Shown: one piece after another, positions 51,933 through 62,471 of the stretch
Layout of the letters: every line of letters starts with the position of its first letter
How positions within the stretch are numbered: the stretch's first letter is position 1
Source of the DNA: UBA1351 sp964563505
GTDB lineage: Bacteria; Bacillota; Clostridia; Lachnospirales; Vallitaleaceae
NCBI GenBank assembly: GCA_964563505.1
Contig: CAZLXW010000006.1
Coordinates: 30,401-94,400, forward strand
Length of the DNA: 64,000 nucleotides
Direction: 5' to 3'
The notes under the pieces: model-generated
What the model saw: only the letters and a program-made list of their open reading frames with translations
Told to the model about the DNA's origin: nothing
Databases searched by the model: none
Program-made: the position numbers and the translations under genes

Positions 51933-53678
51933 CTATTTAGACTGAATAATTTGATCTATATACTGCATAACTTCAGATTCCAACTGTTCTCTTAATTCCT
52001 TCGCTTCTTTTTCTGTATTCCCTTTGACCCCAAAATAGAATTTCACCTTAGGCTCAGTTCCGGATGGTCGGACACAGAACCAAACGTCGTCTTCAAGTTC
52101 ATAATATAATACATTGGATGCGGGCAATCCTGTTGATAACGTTTCACCTGTTTTTTTATGATGAAGGGTTCCCGCCTTATAATCTCTTGCCGCAACAAGG
52201 CGTTTTCCGGCAAAACTGTCTGGCATTTTTTCACGTAATTGTGAAAGAATGTATTGAATTGTCTCCACACCTTCGACACCTTTTAAAGTGATACTTTGTA
52301 ATGATTCCATATAGAAACCATATTTTTCGTATAGCTGCACCAAGGCCTCATAGAGCGTTAATCCTTTTGATTTATAGTAGGCCGCTAATTCTGCGACGCC
52401 CATAACAGCAACAACCGCATCTTTGTCTCTTGCGTGTGTTCCAATTAAACAGCCATAACTTTCTTCATATCCAAACAAATATTCATGACTACCTGTCTGT
52501 TCAAACTCTTTGATTTTTTCACCGATATATTTAAATCCAGTCAGAACTTCCATGAGATCAACATTATAATCTTTCGCAATCGGATGGGACATATTGGTTG
52601 ATACAATGGTTCCGATTACCGCGCCATTATCCGGTAATATGCCTTTTTCTTTTTTACGCCTTAAAATATATTCCATTAAAAGTATTCCAATATTATTTCC
52701 GGATAAAGGAATATAGCTGCCGTCTTTAGCTTTTGCAAGCACACCTAGGCGGTCCGCATCCGGGTCTGTCGCCATGATCACATCTGCATCTTTTTCTTTT
52801 CCAAGCCTAAGTGCCAATTCAAATGCTTTAATGTCTTCAGGATTTGGATAACTCACTGTTGGAAATTCACTATCAGGAAGTTCTTGTTCTTTTACAACAT
52901 AAACTTTTTTGAACCCGATTTCATCTAAGATTCGTCGCACCGGCACATTTCCTGTTCCGTGAAGCGGTGTAAAAACAATGGTAAAATCATCCGCTTCTTG
53001 CATAATGACGTCTTTGTCTATAATTAACTTTTTAAGCTCTTCGATGTAGGCATCATCAATCTCTTTTCCAATCACATGATATAGATCTGCATCTTGCGCT
53101 TCTTCACGGCTCATTGTTGCGATGGTTTGATAATCCGTAATCGTATTAACCTCTTTAATGATCTCTTCATCTTTCGGTGATGTGATTTGCGCACCATCTT
53201 CCCAATAAACTTTATATCCATTGTATTCCGGAGGATTATGACTCGCTGTAATCACAATCCCTGATATTGCATTTAATTGACGCACCGCATAGGATAATAT
53301 CGGGGTCGCTCTTAACGACTCAAAGACATATGCCGTAATTTTATTGGCAGCCAAAACACGCGCTGCTTCATCTGCAAATTCCGGAGAAAAACGTCTTGAA
53401 TCAAAGGCAATGACAACGCCACGTTTCATTGCTTCCTGCCCTTCTCTTTTTATATAATTTGCTAATCCTTGAGTGGCCTTACGAATCGTATAACTATTGA
53501 TGCGATTTGTTCCTGCACCAATAACACCACGTAATCCACCTGTTCCGAATTCGAGTTCTTTGTAAAAACGATCCTCTATTTCTTTTTCATCACCTTGTAT
53601 TTGTCGTAATTCTTCTTTTGTACTTTCATCAATACTTGGATTCTCTAACCACTCTTGATACTTATCCATATAACTCAT
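51933..53678 (-). CDS. pgcA: phosphoglucomutase/phosphomannomutase
   Basis: A 581-residue alpha-D-phosphohexomutase. The phosphoserine is in GIVITASHNPPEYNGYKVYW near 148, the metal loop is ATDPDADRLGVLA near 310, the sugar-binding loop is GYEESYGCL near 410, and the phosphate-binding loop is RPSGTEPKVKFYF near 545. ATG at 53678 has GGAGG; the first longer frame start is unsupported. It supplies glucose 1-phosphate or mannose 1-phosphate for surface polymers, in line with manA and the ligase-like gene in the run. Confidence 0.92.
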   Translation of the reverse strand: MSYMDKYQEWLENPSIDESTKEELRQIQGDEKEIEDRFYKELEFGTGGLRGVIGAGTNRINSYTIRKATQGLANYIKREGQEAMKRGVVIAFDSRRFSPEFADEAARVLAANKITAYVFESLRATPILSYAVRQLNAISGIVITASHNPPEYNGYKVYWEDGAQITSPKDEEIIKEVNTITDYQTIATMSREEAQDADLYHVIGKEIDDAYIEELKKLIIDKDVIMQEADDFTIVFTPLHGTGNVPVRRILDEIGFKKVYVVKEQELPDSEFPTVSYPNPEDIKAFELALRLGKEKDADVIMATDPDADRLGVLAKAKDGSYIPLSGNNIGILLMEYILRRKKEKGILPDNGAVIGTIVSTNMSHPIAKDYNVDLMEVLTGFKYIGEKIKEFEQTGSHEYLFGYEESYGCLIGTHARDKDAVVAVMGVAELAAYYKSKGLTLYEALVQLYEKYGFYMESLQSITLKGVEGVETIQYILSQLREKMPDSFAGKRLVAARDYKAGTLHHKKTGETLSTGLPASNVLYYELEDDVWFCVRPSGTEPKVKFYFGVKGNTEKEAKELREQLESEVMQYIDQIIQSK

Positions 53679-53711
53679 CCATATTCCTCCTTTGATTGAA
53701 AAGTTTAACAA

Positions 53712-55109
53712 TTAATCCCCGTAAACATCCTCCACAGGATCTTGAATGTTTGTCTCATCTCCGGGGGGTTCGTTAGGTTCTGTTTCATCAGTGTTTTGAT
53801 TTGGTTCCGGTACAGGAACAACAGGTATCTCCGTCATAGATGATACCGTATAGTAATAGTCATCTCCTGTATCCTCTATAAACACATTTCTTTCCCATGT
53901 ATTATAGTTTGTTTTTCGCAGTTGCAGTGTGTGTCCTCCGGGAGTAATCGGAACTCCTAACGGCTTATTCGCTTCAAGTTCACCTTTGAATACATTGTCG
54001 ATATAAAAGCTTGCACCTGCCGGTCCACTAATATAAATATATAACGGTTCGACTTCCATGTCAATGCGATGGACAATATATGCTTGATCCACTACGACGA
54101 TTCCTTCCCATGGTACATATCCGGGACTTTCAACACGAACAGAATATTCTCCGTAATTGAGTTGACGTTCTTGTTCAGGATTATCAATTTTTTCTCCATC
54201 AATAAACACAGTACTCTCCTCTTGAACAACTTCCAAGCGAACTTTAGAAATACGTGGAGCAAGATCAACAAGATCAATAACAAACTCTTTTCCTTCTTCA
54301 ATAAACACCGAGGAAGAATAGGGTGTCATTTGATCATTAGATACAACCACTTGGTGTATACCTGCTTTAACAGGTATCTTCATATCGTGAACAACCGTGT
54401 GTGATTCACGATTGCCGATTTCTAAACGTCCGTCAATATATGCCTCATGGTTTTTCAGCACTAAAAATCCATGCCCGCTTTCTACCAGAATTGACCAAAT
54501 TTTTCCTTGATGGGCACGCACGACAATCTCATCAGCCACGCTAATTTGTGATAGTTCCACAGGCCCTTCAGAATTTTTGACAAGTATATTTTGATCATAT
54601 GCAAAAATATCGCTCCCAATTTGAATAGTACCAAGTTCTTCATTGACAAGAAAATTGTCAATATTTCGAATGGTTTGAACTTGAGCAGCAATTTTTATTG
54701 ACTCGGTTTCATACTTATTTATATCATATTTTACATTAATCAAATGTCCCGGAATGATTTTATCAAGGACAATGATTGTTCCGTATTCATCTTCAATTGT
54801 TGTTGCTCCAGTAACTTTCAAGGTGATTAAAAGGTTACTATCTACATCAACAATCTCAAGCTCTTTATTGATTTTATTCACGCCTTTAACTAATCCTAAT
54901 CCACGGGTATATTCTTTACCCGCTTCTTCAATCAACGTCATCTCATCAGTTTCTTGGTCTAAACCTGTTGATGTTCGATTATTAACATTTTTGTCCCCTT
55001 GATTTAGGGATGTTGCAAGAATAATACTTCCGATTGTAATAACAGCAAGACCGGCAAGACCGGCAATAATCATTTTTGTCAGTATATTTTTCTCAATATT
55101 TAGTTTCAT
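53712..55109 (-). CDS. membrane-anchored PEGA-domain protein
   Basis: A 465-residue protein with one N-terminal span (about 12-33). A beta-rich region (about 80-215) is followed by PEGA-like repeats: IDGRLEIGNRESHTVVHDMK (about 225-275), VFIDGEKIDNPEQERQLNYG (about 305-350), and FYIDNVFKGELEANKPLGVP (about 378-425). An acidic Pro/Glu-rich tail ends it. PEGA domains are often found on surface-exposed proteins. It sits 33 bases ahead of the mutase gene and 13 bases behind the ligase-like gene, so envelope polymer work is likely. Confidence 0.8.
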   Translation of the reverse strand: MKLNIEKNILTKMIIAGLAGLAVITIGSIILATSLNQGDKNVNNRTSTGLDQETDEMTLIEEAGKEYTRGLGLVKGVNKINKELEIVDVDSNLLITLKVTGATTIEDEYGTIIVLDKIIPGHLINVKYDINKYETESIKIAAQVQTIRNIDNFLVNEELGTIQIGSDIFAYDQNILVKNSEGPVELSQISVADEIVVRAHQGKIWSILVESGHGFLVLKNHEAYIDGRLEIGNRESHTVVHDMKIPVKAGIHQVVVSNDQMTPYSSSVFIEEGKEFVIDLVDLAPRISKVRLEVVQEESTVFIDGEKIDNPEQERQLNYGEYSVRVESPGYVPWEGIVVVDQAYIVHRIDMEVEPLYIYISGPAGASFYIDNVFKGELEANKPLGVPITPGGHTLQLRKTNYNTWERNVFIEDTGDDYYYTVSSMTEIPVVPVPEPNQNTDETEPNEPPGDETNIQDPVEDVYGD

Positions 55110-55122
55110 CGCATCTCCAAAC

Positions 55123-56865
55123 TTATCTCATGACAACATCATATAATTGATATGCCATGCTAATCGTTCTTGTCATCTTTGGTGTTAAGCTAAACTGAGC
55201 TTTATGCTTTATGTTATAGCTATTTGCACGTTCCATTTTGAGCTTTTCTAATTCACTTTGCATTGTAAATAATTCATAAAACAAGTGATCATTGATTGAT
55301 AACACACCTGCCTCATAGCGTCCATGTAAAATAGCATAGGCGATTTCAACATGGCGTTCATGGTTTTTAATCCACAACGGTGCCAGCTCTTTACAACGAT
55401 ATGAATAAAATAAGCTCTTTTCTAAATCTCCACTATTATAATAGTATTCTCTTAAAAAAGCAAATCCTTCATAATAATATTCATTTTGACGAACAAACCG
55501 CTCTAAAGGTTCAATAAAATCTTTTGGATACCCTTTTGTTTCATCTATTCGCCCTGTCATCGCTTTTGTATAGTAAGGATATACCTCTAAAGCTTTCTCG
55601 TTATTTCCTTGATACTCATAAACCGATGGAATAAGAAAATAAACAAAAAAACCAAGAAGCAAACTTGCTATATACGGATTCAAACTCCATGCTTTAACAG
55701 TTGTAATCTCCTCCTCTTCCTCAACAATCAAAAAGAACAAAAACAGAAAAATCACATAGGCTATAAATTGAAAATCAAAATCCACAAATGAATGCAGGAA
55801 ATATCCGCTAATAGCTATCCATGCTAACGTCGTTTGAACTTTTCTCATTTGTAAACTTCGAATTATTTTTTTTATCAAAAAGATAAATAATGCAATGAAA
55901 AGTCCTCCTGCGAGAATTCCATAATCTAAGCTTGCCTGTAAAATCGAAGAGTGGATAAAACGAACCCGATAGCTTGCCCCTGTTTGAAAAAAACGTTGCA
56001 CATAATAATAACCCATGTAGCCATAACCACTTAATTTATGGCTAATCATTTTGATACCATCTTCAAAATACAATAATCGCGATTGAAATTCTCCTGCACC
56101 TAAACCCAGATCAAACGATCGAAAGGCTTGAAAATCCGGCAACAATAATCGAATGAGAATTTGTCCGAAAAGTATTCCGAAAAGAATACCTATACTATTT
56201 TTTCGATTCTCTTTGGAGCTGATCAAAAGAATCCCAGTATACACAATAAGAATAACAAAAACTGTTCGACTTTGACTCAATATAATGACTGAACCTAAAA
56301 GAACTAGAAGGCCATTTTTAGCCCTCTGATCTATTCTCATATATACTACAAGGGAGAGAATTCCAAAAAGAAATATTCCAAAGGTGTTTGCATATTGGAA
56401 AAAACCACCCATACGATTATTTTGAATAAAAAAAGTAATTATAGGATGACTGCTTGGAAAAATAACAAGTGACAACAAGATAAACAGAGACATTAATACT
56501 CCGACAAGAACAAACATGTATGCCATGTGCATATGTAACTCTTCCGGATATGCATGGTGAAAACTATCATAAAGAATAATCGTTAGCAGCGGGGTGAGCA
56601 TACGTAAAATTCCAAATGCTTGCATGCCCAGATCAACACTTGCATTCAAAGATATCACGCTGAGAATAAACATACCAATAATAATGATGCGAATTCCATC
56701 AAGTCGCAACCTTATGTGTTGATTGAATGCGAGGACGATAACAAGGATACTTTGAACAAGGCCGAGTAGCATTACCGCATAATTAAAATAACCGCCTTGA
56801 AGGAATGGAAATATAAATAAACTACTTAACCACACTCTATAATTAACTCGAATGATTTTACACAT
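55123..56865 (-). CDS. O-antigen ligase/polymerase-like membrane protein with C-terminal helical repeats
   Basis: A 580-residue protein with about 12 spans. The Wzy_C/WaaL-type loop is recognisable: GLGAGEFQSRLLYFEDGIKM and the His-bearing VRFIHSSILQASLDYG then ILAGGLF. A C-terminal soluble part (about 405-575) looks TPR-like (YYYEGFAFLREYYYNSGDLE). It may join or polymerise glycan units. Neighbours manA, pgcA and a PEGA protein fit an extracellular polysaccharide. Substrate unknown. Confidence 0.8.
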   Translation of the reverse strand: MCKIIRVNYRVWLSSLFIFPFLQGGYFNYAVMLLGLVQSILVIVLAFNQHIRLRLDGIRIIIIGMFILSVISLNASVDLGMQAFGILRMLTPLLTIILYDSFHHAYPEELHMHMAYMFVLVGVLMSLFILLSLVIFPSSHPIITFFIQNNRMGGFFQYANTFGIFLFGILSLVVYMRIDQRAKNGLLVLLGSVIILSQSRTVFVILIVYTGILLISSKENRKNSIGILFGILFGQILIRLLLPDFQAFRSFDLGLGAGEFQSRLLYFEDGIKMISHKLSGYGYMGYYYVQRFFQTGASYRVRFIHSSILQASLDYGILAGGLFIALFIFLIKKIIRSLQMRKVQTTLAWIAISGYFLHSFVDFDFQFIAYVIFLFLFFLIVEEEEEITTVKAWSLNPYIASLLLGFFVYFLIPSVYEYQGNNEKALEVYPYYTKAMTGRIDETKGYPKDFIEPLERFVRQNEYYYEGFAFLREYYYNSGDLEKSLFYSYRCKELAPLWIKNHERHVEIAYAILHGRYEAGVLSINDHLFYELFTMQSELEKLKMERANSYNIKHKAQFSLTPKMTRTISMAYQLYDVVMR

Positions 56866-56873
56866 CTTCCTAC

Positions 56874-58109
56874 CTACTTCATTTTATTGATAACAATATC
56901 TTTCAGCACAGCTTTTTTGTTATCTTGTGGATATTTCAGAACATGTTCTAACAACTTATGTAAAATTTGCCCAACACGCTGCCCTTGTTGTATCCCCATC
57001 TCAATCAAGTCTTTTCCGCTGATATCAAGGGCTTTTATCGATAAGCAATTATTATCCCGGATGATCTCATCGAGTAATTCACGAATTTGTAAAAATTCAG
57101 ACGATGTGATATATCCCTTTGCCTCTTTAAACATTAACAAATCATAGAGCATTAATGGACCAATTAAACTCGCTTGTTTTCGAATGGAAACTTTATCCAC
57201 AGAAATTTCATGTTTCGCATGGCTTATCAACACATTCACCTTTTGACTTGTTTTATTGTCAAAGCGTAATTCTTTCAAAATGTGTATAATCATTTCACTT
57301 TGTTTCGGATGATGTTCATATGCGGATAGAATTGCAGATAAGTATACCGCCCATCTCAAATGTAAACTGTCAGGAACACGGGTTAACTGTTCATATACAG
57401 ACGAATCCTCAAGGGTGATAATCCACTCCGGCAAAATGTGCTGAATCAAACCGCATTTGGCCAATTCTTCTATTCGCCAAGGCTCTTTTGATAATAAGGT
57501 CTTGGTCATCTCCGTATAAATTCTTTCGGCACTAACATATTCAATAAGATATGCATATTTTTTCATTGCTGCATACGTCGTCTCTTCAATATCAAAATCT
57601 AACTTCGCGCTAAAACGAATGGCTCGTAACATACGAAGAGCATCTTCATTAAAACGATCTTCAGGATGCCCTACACAACGCAACAATTTTCTTTTTATAT
57701 CTTCTTGACCCTTATATAAATCAATAATACCTTCAAACTGATTGTAGGCCATGGCATTAATCGTAAAATCTCGCCGTAACAAATCTTCAGCTAACATACG
57801 TGTAAATTTTACTTCGGTTGGTCGGCGATAATCTTCATATTTTCCTTCAATTCGATATGTTGTCACTTCATATCCTTCACCACCCAATAATATCGTAACC
57901 GTTCCATGCTCCAGTCCGGTATCAATCGTTTTACGAAAAAGACCTTTTATATGATCCGGTTGTCCGGATGTTGTAATGTCATAGTCCTCGGGCTTCATAC
58001 CCATTATGGCATCACGAACACAGCCACCTACAATATATGCCTCTTCACCACTTTCGTGAATTTTTTCTAAAATATATTCAACATTTTTGGGTAAATTAAA
58101 CTGTATCAT
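56874..58109 (-). CDS. cca: CCA tRNA nucleotidyltransferase
   Basis: A 411-residue class II nucleotidyltransferase. NTP-site YIVGGCVRDAIMGMKPEDYD with acidic pair, RRDFTINAMAYNQFEGIIDL, and the substrate-binding GHPEDRFNEDALRMLRAIRF. A C-terminal helical part follows (no HD phosphohydrolase motif is clear). It adds or repairs the tRNA 3' CCA. It is 1 base behind manA. Confidence 0.92.
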   Translation of the reverse strand: MIQFNLPKNVEYILEKIHESGEEAYIVGGCVRDAIMGMKPEDYDITTSGQPDHIKGLFRKTIDTGLEHGTVTILLGGEGYEVTTYRIEGKYEDYRRPTEVKFTRMLAEDLLRRDFTINAMAYNQFEGIIDLYKGQEDIKRKLLRCVGHPEDRFNEDALRMLRAIRFSAKLDFDIEETTYAAMKKYAYLIEYVSAERIYTEMTKTLLSKEPWRIEELAKCGLIQHILPEWIITLEDSSVYEQLTRVPDSLHLRWAVYLSAILSAYEHHPKQSEMIIHILKELRFDNKTSQKVNVLISHAKHEISVDKVSIRKQASLIGPLMLYDLLMFKEAKGYITSSEFLQIRELLDEIIRDNNCLSIKALDISGKDLIEMGIQQGQRVGQILHKLLEHVLKYPQDNKKAVLKDIVINKMK

Positions 58110-58110
58110 T

Positions 58111-59088
58111 TTAAGCCTTCTCTTCTACATATGTACGTACGAGTTTCCCATGACCTTTCAGATAATATTCTTGTAATTTTGCAGGTATCATGAATACATC
58201 ACCTTTCACCACCGGTAATTTCCCACCCATATAGGTCAAATGCATGGCACCATCTACACACATAAATATTTCAAAATAGTTGCCACGTCCCTCTGATTTA
58301 AACATATCTTGAACTTCAATCTCATCCAATATAAAATACGGATTGCGCACAAACTCTTTGATTGTATATCCTTCAAATTTATGGATTAAGGGCTTTGCAA
58401 GCTCTGTAGAATGCTTACCTGTGAAGTCAATAACATCAATTGACGACTGAATATGCAAGTCTCTGGGATTTCCATCTAAGCCAACACGCCCCCAGTCATA
58501 CACCCGATATGTTGTATCTGAGTTTTGCTGTACTTCTGCTAGCAAAATACCATCACCGATTGCATGGATTAAACCTGCCGGTATATCTAGAACATCTCCT
58601 GCCTTGACTTCAATCTCATTTAACACTTCTTCTAATTGATTCATATTCAGCATTTGTGTAAATGCTTCTTTGCTGACATCTGATTTCAATCCGGCGATCA
58701 GTTTTGAACCCGGATCCGCCTGTAAAACATACCAAGCTTCGCTTTTTCCATATTCTCCGTTTTCATGTTCCCACGCATATGCATCATCTGGATGCACTTG
58801 AACGGATAATTTTTCTTTTGCATCGATAAATTTAATAAGAAGGGGGAATTTGTCCCCTTCTACAAAGGGTTTTCCTAGAATTTTTTCTCCGTCTTGAATC
58901 AATAGTTCTTCCAATGTCAATCCGGTATATTGGCCAAGTCGAACTATTGATTGACCGTTCTTGTGACAAGCAACTTCCCAACTTTCGCCTGTATGCTTAA
59001 AGGGAATAGATTTATTGAGTACAGTGGCAAGTTTCTCGCCTCCCCATACACGTTCTTTAAAATCCGGATTAAAAAATATCGGTTCCAT
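58111..59088 (-). CDS. manA: mannose-6-phosphate isomerase, class I
   Basis: A 325-residue zinc isomerase (cupin fold). Zinc ligands lie in LSVQVHPDDAYAWEHENGEY (Gln, His, Glu) near 95-115 and IPAGLIHAIGDGILLAEVQQ (His) near 170-190, with the catalytic Arg in TYRVYDWGR. It begins FNPDFKERVWGG, typical of the Bacillus type. It links fructose 6-phosphate to mannose units for polymer synthesis. Confidence 0.95.
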   Translation of the reverse strand: MEPIFFNPDFKERVWGGEKLATVLNKSIPFKHTGESWEVACHKNGQSIVRLGQYTGLTLEELLIQDGEKILGKPFVEGDKFPLLIKFIDAKEKLSVQVHPDDAYAWEHENGEYGKSEAWYVLQADPGSKLIAGLKSDVSKEAFTQMLNMNQLEEVLNEIEVKAGDVLDIPAGLIHAIGDGILLAEVQQNSDTTYRVYDWGRVGLDGNPRDLHIQSSIDVIDFTGKHSTELAKPLIHKFEGYTIKEFVRNPYFILDEIEVQDMFKSEGRGNYFEIFMCVDGAMHLTYMGGKLPVVKGDVFMIPAKLQEYYLKGHGKLVRTYVEEKA

Positions 59089-59110
59089 AGTTTACCTCCA
59101 ATAAGTCCAG

Positions 59111-60313
59111 TTAGTTCAACATTATTTTTTCATTATTAAACGCAAGGGTAATGAACTTTAATAAAATTAATATTAAGGTTATTGAAATTCCTACCGTTAC
59201 TCCAAATTCCATATACGATAACTCTCTAAGTAGCAGCTCTTTAATTGCAAAGACATTTCCCAGTACCGGTATAAAATAATTAAACATTTTCACATCGCCG
59301 GATGTAAATACCGTTGCAAAAGCTGAAATCATCACCAATATATATATAGGAGAGATATATGTACCTGCTTCTTTTACACTCTTGGCAATGACAGATATTA
59401 AGCATATTAATCCAACAAATATACCGACTTGAACAATTAAAATAACTAAGAGCATGATATAGTCCATGGGCGAAAAAGCAAGCCCCGCCAATGATACTTC
59501 ATTCCCTGCAGCTAATAGATTCGCTGCATTGGGAAGTGACGCAATAATCGCTCCAAAGGTGCATAAAGCACTGATAACAGCAACAATACCTAGGCTCAAA
59601 ACTTTTCCCATGGCAATCGTTTCCCGATTAACCGGTGTCAGCAACATGGTCGCCATCGTTCCACGCTCTTTTTCTCCTGCAATCACGTCAATTCCAATGC
59701 CCATCGCTCCTGCAAACAGCATAATATTTAAAAGCATGGGCATCATAAAGGACAAGCCAAAACCTACCTCTTTGCCGGCTTCAACAATTTTAGCTTCTTG
59801 ATTTTCTTGATTGATTGTAAAGGCTGTAAAGGCAGCAATTCCACCAAATCGTTCCGTCAATAAGGTCTCTTCATACTCAGGTAAAATCGTATATTCAAGC
59901 AAATTTTTTGCGGATTGGGAATATTCCTTCGACGGATTATAAAACAAATCAACATCTGGTTTTGTTGCTACTTCATAGGCTTCAATATTGGCTTCAAATA
60001 TATCCGGAAAAACAATGAATAATTCTGTATCTCCTTCCAAAATTTCAACCTTTGTCGTATCCATCACTGTAGAATCAATATATTCTACTTGAACAGCTTC
60101 AGCCTCAATATGTGTTTTGAACGATTCCGGTGCATTGGCAACTTTGACCAAAGGTACATGTTCGTCAATAGATTCCGCCATATTTCCAATCATTCTTCCC
60201 ATCAAAGAATATAGGATAAAAATACTGAGTGCCGGTAAGATAAATGCTGAAAATACAAGCCTGCGATCAGTAAAAACACGTAACAGTTCTTTTTTTATAA
60301 CAACAAGCAACAT
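59111..60313 (-). CDS. ABC-2 type transporter permease, NatB-like
   Basis: A 400-residue ABC-2 permease: first span (about 20-40), large extracellular loop (about 45-175), then five spans. FGLSFMMPMLLNIMLFAGAM and VIAGEKERGTMATMLLTPVN (coupling motif) are typical of NatB-type Na+ or drug exporters. It overlaps or abuts the ATPase stop (1 base). The substrate is not readable. Confidence 0.88.
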   Translation of the reverse strand: MLLVVIKKELLRVFTDRRLVFSAFILPALSIFILYSLMGRMIGNMAESIDEHVPLVKVANAPESFKTHIEAEAVQVEYIDSTVMDTTKVEILEGDTELFIVFPDIFEANIEAYEVATKPDVDLFYNPSKEYSQSAKNLLEYTILPEYEETLLTERFGGIAAFTAFTINQENQEAKIVEAGKEVGFGLSFMMPMLLNIMLFAGAMGIGIDVIAGEKERGTMATMLLTPVNRETIAMGKVLSLGIVAVISALCTFGAIIASLPNAANLLAAGNEVSLAGLAFSPMDYIMLLVILIVQVGIFVGLICLISVIAKSVKEAGTYISPIYILVMISAFATVFTSGDVKMFNYFIPVLGNVFAIKELLLRELSYMEFGVTVGISITLILILLKFITLAFNNEKIMLN

Positions 60314-61102
60314 TTATATGGCCCCTTTCATTACATCTGTATGATGCGTTTGATATAATTTAAAAAAGGCATCTTCCAAATTGGATGCTTCAAGTTCAGC
60401 GCAGATTTCTTCAATATGGCCTTTTGCCACAAGCTTTCCTTCAATAATAATACCAATCCGATCACAGAGTTTTTCTGCAACATTCATTATATGCGTCGAA
60501 ATAATGATAAGTTTGCCACTTGCTTTTAAGTGTTGAAGATAATCTGTCACAGCTTTTGCGGTGATAATATCCAATCCATTGGTGGGTTCATCAAAAATAA
60601 CCACTTCTGGATCATGGATCAAACTTACTACAAGTGATAGTTTTTGGATCATTCCGGTTGATAATTCGGCAATTTTCTTTTGCTGAAATTCTGTAATATC
60701 AAAATAATCAAAGAGTTCTTGACGTCGTTTCTTAATCATTTCTTTTTTCATTCCATGAAGTTGTCCAAAATATTCCACCGTATAGGCGGGTGTAAAATGT
60801 TTATCCAACTTCAATTCATTTGTTAAAAATCCAATTTTTCTCCGAACTTCTTTTTCATCTTTGGTAACATCAATCCCTTGAACTATCAATGTGCCTTTTG
60901 TTGGCTTGATTAATGTTGATAGGGTTCTTAGGGTTGTTGTTTTACCTGCACCATTGGGTCCTAACAAGCCAAATATCTCTCCATCATGTGCTTTAAAACT
61001 AATATGATCCACTGCTTTTTTTGTCTTATCTTGTGTTTTAAGTTCACTGCGTTGTTTTTTTCCTAATCGGTAGACTTTAGAAAAATCAACTACTTCAATC
61101 AT
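60314..61102 (-). CDS. ABC transporter ATP-binding protein, NatA-like
   Basis: A 262-residue ABC ATPase. Walker A LLGPNGAGKTTTLRTL near 45, Q-loop TNELKLDKHF, signature LSTGMIQKLSLVVSLI near 140, Walker B VVIFDEPTNGLD near 162, H-loop IIISTHIMN. The ATG at 61102 has GGAGGG; a TTG just before is less likely. It overlaps the FAD oxidoreductase by 8 bases. Pairs with the NatB-like permease. Confidence 0.92.
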   Translation of the reverse strand: MIEVVDFSKVYRLGKKQRSELKTQDKTKKAVDHISFKAHDGEIFGLLGPNGAGKTTTLRTLSTLIKPTKGTLIVQGIDVTKDEKEVRRKIGFLTNELKLDKHFTPAYTVEYFGQLHGMKKEMIKKRRQELFDYFDITEFQQKKIAELSTGMIQKLSLVVSLIHDPEVVIFDEPTNGLDIITAKAVTDYLQHLKASGKLIIISTHIMNVAEKLCDRIGIIIEGKLVAKGHIEEICAELEASNLEDAFFKLYQTHHTDVMKGAI

Positions 61103-62471
61103 CAAGACCCTCCTTTGCTAAAATACGCGCCACGTGAATGCCACTCGCCGCAGCTTGAGATAAGGAGTGCGTTACTCCTGAACAATCACCCAAAACATAT
61201 AAACCTTTTACAGATGTTTCTAAATTTTGGTTCACCTGTACATTCGAATTATAAAACTTTACTTCAACACCATATAATAAGGTATCTTCATTTGCTGTTC
61301 CCGGAGCAATCTTATCTAAGGCGTAAATCATCTCGATGATATCGTCTAGCTGACGCTTGGGAATAACCAAGCTTAAATCTCCCGGTGTTGCATCCATTGT
61401 AGGACGTGTAAAGCACTTTCGCATACGTCGTTCACTACTGCGACGCCCTTTTATAAGGTCTCCAAATCTTTGCATAAGCACACCACCACCCAGCATATTA
61501 CTTAATCGTGCTATCGACTCTCCATACTCATTACTATTCTTAAAGGGCTCCGTAAATCGATTTGTAACCAATAGCGCAAAATTCGTATTCTCGGTATGAA
61601 GTTTCGGATCTGCATAACTATGACCATTTACTGTAACAATATCCCCATAGTTTTCCGTAACAACTTCTCCATATGGGTTCATACAAAACGTTCGCACCAA
61701 GTCATTATATTTTTCTGTTTTATATACAATTTTACTTTCATAAACATCATCCGTGATATGTTTAAAGATCAAAGCCGGTAATTCAACCCGCACCCCAATA
61801 TCCACACGATTGTTTGTTGTCGCTATATTGAACTTTTCGCAAAGTTTTCCAATCCAGCTAGAACCTGTTCGTCCCGTTGCTACAATTAGTTTTTTACCCT
61901 TAAATGTATCTTGATTGGTCTCTACGATGAAGTGATCATCTATCTTTTCCAAATTGACAACTTCGTTGTTGAATCGAATATCCATTTTATCTTTAATGTA
62001 ATCATACATATTCGATGCAATAACTAAATTTCGGTCAGTTCCTAAGTGACGTACTTTTGCATCCAATAAGTGTAAATCATGTCTTAATGCTTTTCGCTTT
62101 AGATCTCCATTCGCTGTTGAATAGAGTTTTGCATCTTCTCCACCCATACTTAAATTAATGCGATCGACTTCCCACATAAGTTCGAGTGCTTCTTCCGCTC
62201 CAATGTACTCATATAAATCACCACCAAAATTATTAGTTATATTATACTTTCCATCCGAAAAACCACCTGCACCATAGAATCCTTCCATGATTGAACATGT
62301 CTTACACTTACATTCTTTGACTCCATGTGTTTTTTTAGGACAACTTCTTTGATCGAGTGGACGCCCTTTTTCTAACATCAATATTTTCTTGTTTGGTGAA
62401 TTTTTGACTAACTCATGTGAACAGAACACTCCTGCAGCTCCTGCTCCAACAATTATAATATCATACATCAT
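61095..62471 (-). CDS. NAD(P)/FAD-dependent oxidoreductase (COG2509-type)
   Basis: A 458-residue flavoprotein. FAD motif IIIVGAGAAGVFCSHELVKN at 5-24 and C-terminal GLYVLGDCSGVTHSLSQAAA near 425. A Cys-rich insert CPKKTHGVKECKCKTC (about 43-58) followed by GGFSDGKYNITNNFGGDLYE marks this uncharacterised family. Redox role likely; substrate unknown. It overlaps the GGDEF gene by 4 bases and the ABC ATPase by 8. Confidence 0.88.
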   Translation of the reverse strand: MMYDIIIVGAGAAGVFCSHELVKNSPNKKILMLEKGRPLDQRSCPKKTHGVKECKCKTCSIMEGFYGAGGFSDGKYNITNNFGGDLYEYIGAEEALELMWEVDRINLSMGGEDAKLYSTANGDLKRKALRHDLHLLDAKVRHLGTDRNLVIASNMYDYIKDKMDIRFNNEVVNLEKIDDHFIVETNQDTFKGKKLIVATGRTGSSWIGKLCEKFNIATTNNRVDIGVRVELPALIFKHITDDVYESKIVYKTEKYNDLVRTFCMNPYGEVVTENYGDIVTVNGHSYADPKLHTENTNFALLVTNRFTEPFKNSNEYGESIARLSNMLGGGVLMQRFGDLIKGRRSSERRMRKCFTRPTMDATPGDLSLVIPKRQLDDIIEMIYALDKIAPGTANEDTLLYGVEVKFYNSNVQVNQNLETSVKGLYVLGDCSGVTHSLSQAAASGIHVARILAKEGLDD

